Assembly (NCBI RefSeq): GCF_000661915.1
Contig: NZ_CP007509.1
Location: forward strand, 1,736,001 to 1,800,000
DNA: 64,000 bases
DNA from: Stutzerimonas decontaminans
GTDB lineage: Bacteria; Pseudomonadota; Gammaproteobacteria; Pseudomonadales; Pseudomonadaceae
Reading direction: 5' to 3'
Of the stretch, positions 57,915 through 64,000 are shown one piece after another; the stretch's first letter is position 1; each line of letters starts with the position of its first letter. A program made the translations under genes and the position numbers. Below the pieces are notes generated by a model. That model had not been told where the DNA came from. It saw only the letters and a program-made list of their open reading frames with translations, and did no database searches.

Positions 57915-58016
57915 AATCTGGTTGCACTAGTTCAACGCTCATTACGCTGTACTGGAAAACAACGGGCGACCGCTGACAATTGCAACCTTCCAAGTGCAGC
58001 GTTAAAGGAGCTAACC

Positions 58017-59441
58017 ATGCGCTTCCCGCATATCCAGCATCATGGTGCGCAAGGCGGTGTAACGGGGTCCTGTCACCAGCTATGTATGCATCCTGAGAAC
58101 AGCCTGCTCATCGACTGTGGCTTGTTCCAGGGGAATGAGGCATTAGCCGATGGGCGCAGTGGAGCAGACCACCCCTCCATCGAGTTTTCGCTGGCTACCG
58201 TCAAGGCGCTAGTGGTCACTCACGTGCATATCGACCACGTAGGGCGAATTCCTTACCTGCTTGCCGCCGGCTTCAAAGGGCCGATTCTGTGCAGTGAGCC
58301 CTCGGCCAAACTGCTACCCATCGTTCTGGAAGATGCCTTCAGACTGGGTTTCAGCCGTGACCACAAAGAGGTGGAGCGCTATATCAAGCTGGTCGAGCAG
58401 CGCCTTCAACCACTGCCCTACAAACAATGGTTCACTCTCATCGAAACCGATGAGCTTTACGTGCGTATTCGCCTGCAGCGTGCCGGCCACATTCTCGGCT
58501 CGGCTTACGTGGAAATTGACGTGTTCTACCCCGGCACGGGTGACACCAAACGCATCGTCTTTTCTGGTGATCTCGGCGCGCCTCATGCGCCGTTGCTAAT
58601 GCTGCCTGAACCACCCGAACGCGCCGATATCCTCGTGCTGGAAAGCACATACGGTGATCGTTTGCATGAAGACCGTGCTAGCCGTCGTCAGCGCTTGGAA
58701 GCCGTCATCGAACACGCCCTGCAGGATCAAGGCACTGTCCTGATCCCCGCCTTCAGCATCGGCCGCACTCAGGAGCTGCTATACGAGCTTGAAGAGATCA
58801 TTCACAGCAAACTGCACGCCCATACAGATAAGCCGCCCGTCAACGCCGATGAGGGTGGTAACGAGTTTGCAAATAACGGGCGCGCCCCGCACAGCCAGTC
58901 CCCTATCCCCTCAGGGGAGCGGGCTAGGGTGAGGGGCAATAGCCACAACGCTCAGGGCAATCTCGAAACAAACTGGCCGCAACTCCCAATCATCCTCGAT
59001 TCCCCCTTGGCCACACGCTTCACCGAGGCCTACCGAAGCCTGCAGCCCTACTGGAATCAGGAGGCGCGCGAGCGCGTCGAAGCCGGCCGCAACCCGTTGG
59101 CGTTCGACAACCTGATCATGATCGATAACCACGCCGACCATATCGCCGTGTTGAACCGCCTTGCCCAAACCGCACGCCCCGCGATCATCATTGCCGGCAA
59201 TGGCATGTGCTCCGGTGGGCGCATCGTCAACTACCTGAAAGCTATGCTGCATGACCCAAGGCATGACGTTCTGTTCGTTGGCTACCAGGCCAAGGGCACA
59301 CCCGGTCATACCATCCAGCAATTCGGGCCCAAGGGTGGCTATGTTGAGCTGGATGGTGAGCGTTTCGATATCCGAGCAAAGGTGAGCAGCATCGGTGGCT
59401 ACTCGGCTCATGCAGATCAAAAGGGATTGTTGGAGTTGTGA
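58017..59441 (+). pseudogene. Beta-CASP metallo-beta-lactamase-fold hydrolase, 3' frameshift
   Basis: The reading frame of 474 codons encodes an RNase J/CPSF73-like MBL-beta-CASP protein: metal motif THVHIDHVGRIPYL, GHILGSAYVEI, FSGDLGAP, ILVLESTYGDR, and beta-CASP parts ILDSPLATRFTEAY, AGNGMCSGGRIVNYL and GGYSAHADQKGL. It stops early at GLLEL, but the next frame continues the expected C-terminus to 59569. A one-base loss at about 59437 explains this. All metal-binding motifs precede the break, so partial activity is possible. Such enzymes are exo/endoribonucleases. Confidence 0.8.
58887..58940 (+). repeat. In-frame dispersed repeat within the beta-CASP gene
   Basis: The stretch encoding SQSPIPSGERARVRG matches a dispersed palindromic repeat type (CCCTCA...GAGGGG, stems CCCCTATCCCCTC / GGGTGAGGGG) often seen translated in proteobacterial proteins. 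It lies in a low-complexity linker (about residues 280-310) that interrupts the beta-CASP domain. Confidence 0.55.
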
Positions 59442-59569
59442 CGGGCATGCGGGAGTGGCCGGCGGAGATACGGGTGGTGCATGGGGAGCCACAGGCCAAG
59501 CAGACATTGACTGCTCAGTTGCGAAAGCAACACGGACGATTGAATCGTGCGCTCGACGTGCTCAGGTGA
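59438..59569 (+). pseudogene. Displaced C-terminus of the beta-CASP hydrolase
   Basis: The frame reads VTGMREWPAEIRVVHGEPQA and on to RALDVLR before a TGA. The MREWP...IRVVHGEP..AK pattern is the normal end of this family, so it belongs to the preceding gene and is separated only by a one-base shift. Confidence 0.8.
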
Positions 59570-59635
59570 AGGAACCCTGAAATACAGCGCGGCCCGGGCT
59601 TATATCAGCAATTTTCGTTTAGATGGACGTTTCAT

Positions 59636-60913
59636 ATGCTCAGCTTGCAAGAAGTAAAACTCGCTGTTATCGGTCTTGGCTATGTCGGCCTGCCACTTGC
59701 CGTCGAATTCGGTAAGAAACGCTCGGTGGTGGGTTTCGATATTAACCAACAGCGCATCGATGCACTGAAGGCTGGCCACGATGCCACCCTGGAGGTCAGC
59801 GATGACGAGCTGAAAGAAGCTGCGAAGCTTATCTACAGCGCCAGTCACGACGACATGAAAAGCTGCAATGTATTCATCGTTACCGTACCTACGCCCATCG
59901 ACGAACACAAACAGCCCGATCTCACCCCTTTGATCAAGGCTTCAGAAACTATCGGTTCGGTTTTGAAGAAGGGCGATATCGTCATATATGAGTCCACCGT
60001 CTACCCTGGCGCCACTGAAGAAGATTGCGTCCCCGTGCTAGAAAGGGTTTCCGGCTTGAAGTTCAACGTGGACTTTTTCGCAGGCTATAGCCCAGAACGT
60101 ATAAATCCGGGTGACAAGAAGCACCGGGTTACGACGATCAAGAAGGTCACTTCGGGCTCGACACCGGCAGTGGCTGATCTGGTGGACGCCTTGTACGGGG
60201 AAATCATTATCGCCGGCACCCATAAAGCTAGCTGTATCAGGGTTGCCGAAGCGGCAAAAGTAATCGAGAACACCCAGCGCGATCTCAATATCGCCTTGAT
60301 CAACGAGCTGGCAATCATCTTCAACCGGATGGGTATCGATACCGAAGCCGTGTTGCAGGCGGCTGGAACAAAATGGAATTTTCTACCTTTCCGGCCAGGG
60401 TTAGTCGGGGGGCATTGCATAGGCGTTGATCCCTACTACCTAACACATAAAGCGCAAAGCATCGGTTATCACCCCGAGATTATCCTTGCAGGCCGGCGGC
60501 TTAATGACGGCATGGGCGCCTACGTGGTTTCCCAGCTGGTCAAGGCCATGCTAAAGCGCCGTATCCATGTAGATGGTGCCCGCGTGTTGGTGATGGGGCT
60601 GGCTTTTAAGGAGAACTGCCCCGACCTGCGTAATACGCGAGTGGTGGACATCGTTAGTGAACTGGCGGAATACAACATTCAGGTCGATGTCTATGACCCC
60701 TGGGTGTCGGCTGTGGAAGCACAGCACGAGTATGGAATTACCCCAATCACCGAGCCGGCTGTCAATGCCTATGACGGTGTTGTCCTAGCCGTGGCTCACA
60801 ACGAATTCCGTGAGCTTGGCGTTGAAGCTATCCGAAAGTATGGCAAGGCCAAGCAAATCATTTACGATCTAAAGTACCTTTTGCTTGCTGAGGAAGCAGA
60901 TCTGCGCCTGTAA
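59636..60913 (+). CDS. tviB: UDP-N-acetyl-hexosamine C-6 dehydrogenase, TviB/WbpO type
   Basis: The 425-residue UDP-sugar dehydrogenase has the NAD motif [12 protein letters not shown], the central [19 protein letters not shown] segment, the catalytic cysteine in [12 protein letters not shown] and a C-terminal UDP-binding domain ([18 protein letters not shown]). TviB-type enzymes make UDP-GlcNAcA (or UDP-GalNAcA) for surface polysaccharides. The epimerase gene follows, matching the tviB-tviC / wbpO-wbpP pair for UDP-N-acetylgalactosaminuronate. Confidence 0.9.
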   Translation: MLSLQEVKLAVIGLGYVGLPLAVEFGKKRSVVGFDINQQRIDALKAGHDATLEVSDDELKEAAKLIYSASHDDMKSCNVFIVTVPTPIDEHKQPDLTPLIKASETIGSVLKKGDIVIYESTVYPGATEEDCVPVLERVSGLKFNVDFFAGYSPERINPGDKKHRVTTIKKVTSGSTPAVADLVDALYGEIIIAGTHKASCIRVAEAAKVIENTQRDLNIALINELAIIFNRMGIDTEAVLQAAGTKWNFLPFRPGLVGGHCIGVDPYYLTHKAQSIGYHPEIILAGRRLNDGMGAYVVSQLVKAMLKRRIHVDGARVLVMGLAFKENCPDLRNTRVVDIVSELAEYNIQVDVYDPWVSAVEAQHEYGITPITEPAVNAYDGVVLAVAHNEFRELGVEAIRKYGKAKQIIYDLKYLLLAEEADLRL

Positions 60914-60985
60914 TGAAACGCACCTGCGGCGCAGCAAGTACATATTCCATAATGGATTCCTTCTTCATTTACCAATGAGTACGTT

Positions 60986-62011
60986 ATGAGTCGTTACGAA
61001 TCCATGCTGCAAGAACTACCCAAAGCCCCCAAGACTTGGCTCATTACCGGGGCAGCTGGGTTTATTGGCTCTAACCTATTAGAAACACTGCTTAAATTCG
61101 ACCAGCGCGTGGTTGGGTTGGATAACTTTGCCACAGGCCACCAGCGTAACCTCGACGAGGTTAAAGCCGTAGTTACCGCAGAACAATGGAAGCGGTTCCA
61201 CTTCATCGAAGGCGACATTCGCAACCTGCAAGACTGTAAAAAAGCCACTGAAGGCGTCGATTATGTCCTGCACCAGGCCGCACTGGGGTCAGTCCCGCGC
61301 TCTATCGCCGATCCGGTTACCACCAACGAAACCAATATCAGCGGTTTTCTCAACATGTTGGTCGCCGCCCGTGATGCAGAGGTGAAAAGCTTTACTTACG
61401 CTGCTTCAAGCTCGACCTACGGTGATCACCCCGGCCTCCCGAAAGTAGAAGACATCATTGGTAAACCCCTATCGCCGTATGCGGTAACGAAGTATGTCAA
61501 TGAGCTCTACGCTGAAGTTTTCGCAAAAACCTATGGTTTTAACACCATCGGCTTGCGCTACTTCAACGTATTCGGTAGACGCCAGGACCCAGATGGCGCC
61601 TATGCCGCCGTCATCCCTAAGTGGACGGCTGCCATGATTAAACGAGAGGACGTATTTATTAACGGAGACGGAGAAACCAGTCGCGATTTCTGTTTTATCG
61701 CGAATGTCGTGCAAGCAAACCTGTTGGCGGCTACAAGCAATGATACGGCAGCCCGTAATCAAGTCTATAACGTCGCCGTAAATGCTCGTACGAGCCTTAA
61801 TGAATTGTTCAGTGCTCTCAAATTTAGCTTGAGTAAAAATGGCGTTCTCTACGATAAAGAGCCGGTCTATCGAGATTTTCGCGCCGGGGACGTGCGACAC
61901 TCTCAAGCTGATATAGGCAAGGCTCAGCGTATATTAGGCTACGATCCAAAGTTTGATATTAATACTGGCATTGAACAAGCAATGCCTTGGTACATCGGGC
62001 TCTTTAAGTAA
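60986..62011 (+). CDS. wbpP: UDP-N-acetyl-hexosamine 4-epimerase, WbpP/TviC type
   Basis: The 341-residue extended SDR enzyme has NAD motif [11 protein letters not shown], the catalytic Ser and YxxxK (SSSTYGD, then [13 protein letters not shown]) and sugar-contact residues in [19 protein letters not shown]. It matches WbpP/TviC, which interconvert UDP-GlcNAc(A) and UDP-GalNAc(A). With the preceding dehydrogenase it supplies a GalNAcA-type O-antigen sugar. GC content starts to fall here. Confidence 0.9.
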   Translation: MSRYESMLQELPKAPKTWLITGAAGFIGSNLLETLLKFDQRVVGLDNFATGHQRNLDEVKAVVTAEQWKRFHFIEGDIRNLQDCKKATEGVDYVLHQAALGSVPRSIADPVTTNETNISGFLNMLVAARDAEVKSFTYAASSSTYGDHPGLPKVEDIIGKPLSPYAVTKYVNELYAEVFAKTYGFNTIGLRYFNVFGRRQDPDGAYAAVIPKWTAAMIKREDVFINGDGETSRDFCFIANVVQANLLAATSNDTAARNQVYNVAVNARTSLNELFSALKFSLSKNGVLYDKEPVYRDFRAGDVRHSQADIGKAQRILGYDPKFDINTGIEQAMPWYIGLFK

Positions 62012-62113
62012 ATTCTTAGGTGGGTAAGATTTCTATCGCCATTAAAATTCCGTGAACGTCCATGACGTGCGCCTGAGAGTAGCGGTTAATAACATGAAGG
62101 CTACCGGCTGAAT

Positions 62114-63307
62114 ATGAGTAAAGGGACAATAGTCTACATCGGCGGCTTCGAACTGCCTGACAGAAATGCTGCAGCGCATCGCGTTCTAGCGAATGGCAAA
62201 ATCCTGCGAGAACTCGGTTACGAAGTTGTTTTCTTGGGTGTCGACAGCGCTCGATCTGTTGGGGCCGAACTTTCCCGTCGCGACTTTTTCGGCTTTGAAT
62301 GTTGGAGCGTTCCCTATCCTATAGGGGGAGTGGCGTGGCTGAAATATATTATGGGTTTGTCCACGATCATCAAGTTTCTTCGCAAGAGCCGCTCCGTTAA
62401 AATTTCGGGTGTAATTTGCTATAATTACCCAGCTGTGGCCCAAAGTCGTATAAAACTGCTGTGTCAGCGCGCAGGCGTAAAAATGATTGCTGACGCTACA
62501 GAGTGGTATGACGCAAGCGCAGGAAGTCTCGTTCATCGAGTCGTTAAATTTATCGATACTTCGCTGCGTATGCACATCGTTCACCGGCTTGCGGATGGAG
62601 TCATAACCACCAGCAAATATTTGACGCAATTTTATGATCGCATGGGTAAGGTGACAGTCGAACTCCCTACGCTATTCGATGCAAATAACTTCAAGCCGCC
62701 ACCAGTACGCGAAAAATTTACGCGGAAATATTTCATTTACGTGGGGTCGCCTTTTGATGCAGGCCGAATAAACAAGGCGCGCAGTAACGTTAAAGAGCGA
62801 CTTGATGTATGTGTTGAAATGTTTTACCAGTTGTACTGTGCTGGCGAAGACTTCTGTTTTGAAATATATGGCATCAGTGCAGAAGATTATTTGCATGTGT
62901 TTCCTGAGCATTCCACTATGTTGAAAAAGATGGTGCGGTGTACCTTTTTCAGGGGTAGACAACCTAACCAGTTAGTGTTGAAGCGCATCGCTGAGTGTGA
63001 TTTCAGCATATTCTTTCGTGACGAAACGCGGGTGACCTTGGCTGGATTCCCCTCGAAATTGGCAGAGTCGATTAGCTGCGGTACGCCAGTAATTTCAAAC
63101 AAGATGATGAGCCTAGAGAATTATGCGCAAAGCGAGGGGCTTCTTCTTACTTCACGGGGCGAAGAACTAGCATTGGTTAAGCAAGTTATGAATTATTCCT
63201 CCGCCGAAATAAATGCCATCAAACAGCGTGCTTACCGCTCACGAAAATTTGATTACAGAAACTACTTGGCCAAGGTCTCAGTATTTCTAGCTAAGGTGGA
63301 GCTTTAA
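62114..63307 (+). CDS. Family 4-like glycosyltransferase
   Basis: The 397-residue GT-B fold enzyme has an N-terminal domain with VYIGGFELPDRNAAAHRVLANG, a linker and a C-terminal nucleotide-binding half with YFIYVGSPFD and the E-x7-E-like GFPSKLAESISCGTPVIS motif. It probably adds a sugar to the O-antigen repeat. The acceptor and donor cannot be predicted. It has low GC and rare-codon use compared with the housekeeping genes, and its stop abuts the acyltransferase start. Confidence 0.82.
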   Translation: MSKGTIVYIGGFELPDRNAAAHRVLANGKILRELGYEVVFLGVDSARSVGAELSRRDFFGFECWSVPYPIGGVAWLKYIMGLSTIIKFLRKSRSVKISGVICYNYPAVAQSRIKLLCQRAGVKMIADATEWYDASAGSLVHRVVKFIDTSLRMHIVHRLADGVITTSKYLTQFYDRMGKVTVELPTLFDANNFKPPPVREKFTRKYFIYVGSPFDAGRINKARSNVKERLDVCVEMFYQLYCAGEDFCFEIYGISAEDYLHVFPEHSTMLKKMVRCTFFRGRQPNQLVLKRIAECDFSIFFRDETRVTLAGFPSKLAESISCGTPVISNKMMSLENYAQSEGLLLTSRGEELALVKQVMNYSSAEINAIKQRAYRSRKFDYRNYLAKVSVFLAKVEL

Positions 63308-63844
63308 ATGAAGATAAGAAGATTGCTGAAACTTTTCACTGCTCCCGTAAATATGCTATATGCAGCCTTGTACCCTGTGTCATATGCACAAAAAATAGGG
63401 GTTGAGCTAAAAGGTCGTGTAACAATATATGGGTCTAGTTATGCTATGTTTAGTTCTGAACCGTACTTAGTAACCTTGGGTGATAATGTTTATATAAGCA
63501 TTGGGGCGTGTTTTATTTGTCATGATGGTTCGACACTGCCCTTCCGAAAGGATATTCCCGACCTTGAATTGGCGGGAGAAGTCAGAGTGGGGGATAATGT
63601 GTTTATAGGTGCAGGGGCATTGATTCTTCCGAATGTGACTATTGGAAGTAATTGCGTTGTAGGAGCTAACTCTGTTGTAACAAGGAGCGTGCCTGACGGC
63701 TCTATTGTTGCCGGTAATCCGGCTCGAGTGGTAAGTAAGACGGAAGATTTTCTAATTCGCGCTCAAGAAAAATCTTTAAAGATTGGACATTTGACGGGTC
63801 TTGAAAAGATACTGGCTTATAAAAAGATATTTAATAAGAAATGA
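63308..63844 (+). CDS. Hexapeptide-repeat O-acyltransferase
   Basis: The 178-residue left-handed beta-helix protein has hexapeptide repeats (VRVGDNVFIGAGALILPNVTIG, then NCVVGANSVVTRSVPDGSIVAGNPARVV), as in serine/sugar O-acetyltransferases. The catalytic His is likely in CFICHDG. It probably O-acetylates an O-antigen sugar. It starts directly after the glycosyltransferase stop, and its own stop overlaps the next gene. Confidence 0.85.
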   Translation: MKIRRLLKLFTAPVNMLYAALYPVSYAQKIGVELKGRVTIYGSSYAMFSSEPYLVTLGDNVYISIGACFICHDGSTLPFRKDIPDLELAGEVRVGDNVFIGAGALILPNVTIGSNCVVGANSVVTRSVPDGSIVAGNPARVVSKTEDFLIRAQEKSLKIGHLTGLEKILAYKKIFNKK

Positions 63845-64000
63845 AAATATTTGGCTATCGATATCTTCCTCTGAATATATATGTGGGGTATTCGATATTT
63901 GTTTTGTCGAGTCTGTTTCTGGGTCCTATGAAGTACAAGGACCTAGATTATTTTATTTTGGTTTCTTTTGTTTCGGTTTTGGTTTTATTGTTTTGGCTAG
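63841..64000 (+). CDS. Integral membrane protein, partial (possible Wzy or Wzx)
   Basis: The frame starts at an ATG overlapping the acyltransferase stop (ATGA) and runs off the window after 53 codons. It is very AT-rich and hydrophobic (NIYVGYSIFVLSSLFLGP, then YFILVSFVSVLVLLFWL), giving two membrane helices. Position suggests an O-antigen polymerase or flippase, but too little is visible to decide. Confidence 0.6.
   Translation, partial: MKIFGYRYLPLNIYVGYSIFVLSSLFLGPMKYKDLDYFILVSFVSVLVLLFWL

Overview
The window looks like a chromosomal segment of a Pseudomonas (Stutzerimonas) stutzeri-type gammaproteobacterium. The evidence is the high GC content, the fleQ-fleSR flagellar regulators, the earP/efp pair with Arg32 in EF-P, and an O-antigen locus starting just after ihfB, as in Pseudomonas. 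Genes were called by reading translations; no database search was run, so family names rest on recognised motifs.

Layout. 0.3-5.2 kb: flagellar regulators fleQ, fleS and fleR, with a clear sigma-54 promoter before fleS, then tpm. 5.2-12.3 kb: housekeeping and stress genes (DUF2959 lipoprotein, htpX, alaA, msrB, glutathione peroxidase, DUF815 ATPase, GST). 12.4-12.7 kb: tRNA-Glu and tRNA-Gly with promoter and terminator. 12.9-19.6 kb: a sulfane-sulfur (persulfide) block. It holds two candidate sulfur-responsive repressors (a CsoR-like protein with shifted cysteines, and BigR), two YeeE/YedE half-transporters, DUF2892, rhodanese, SulP, a DUF442-sulfide:quinone reductase fusion and a persulfide dioxygenase. 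19.8-23.0 kb: a MacAB-like ABC exporter whose promoter carries the same operator-like motif as the sulfur genes. 23.1-26.7 kb: ZIP transporter, a MotA/MotB-like stator pair and a bacterial renalase.

27.0-40.5 kb: a 13.4-kb genomic island integrated in ffs (4.5S/SRP RNA). It is bounded by perfect 113-bp direct repeats of ffs. It carries a tyrosine integrase next to the left end, phage-type regulators (truncated Rha, AntA/AntB antirepressor, small coupled ORFs), a complete type I restriction-modification system (hsdM, hsdS, hsdR), a serine recombinase and an Abi-C abortive-infection protein. GTGATCC repeats near both ends look like integrase arm sites.

40.7-51.0 kb: earP-efp, a DASS transporter, class II DAHP synthase, a spermidine-synthase-like protein, a chemoreceptor and the DEAD-box helicase deaD. 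51.1-55.3 kb: an IS66-family element with exact 8-bp target duplication and a pRiA4b ORF-3 passenger gene, followed by a RAYT transposase between two tandem REPIN arrays; a third array lies at 48.8 kb. 55.4-64.0 kb: ihfB and the start of the O-antigen locus (two Wzz-like proteins, a frameshifted beta-CASP hydrolase, TviB-type dehydrogenase, WbpP-type epimerase, glycosyltransferase, acyltransferase, and a membrane protein cut by the window end). GC falls along this last stretch.

The most interesting points are the ffs island with its phased end repeats and defence cargo, the shared operator motif tying an ABC exporter to the persulfide genes, and the REPIN/RAYT cluster beside the IS66 insertion.
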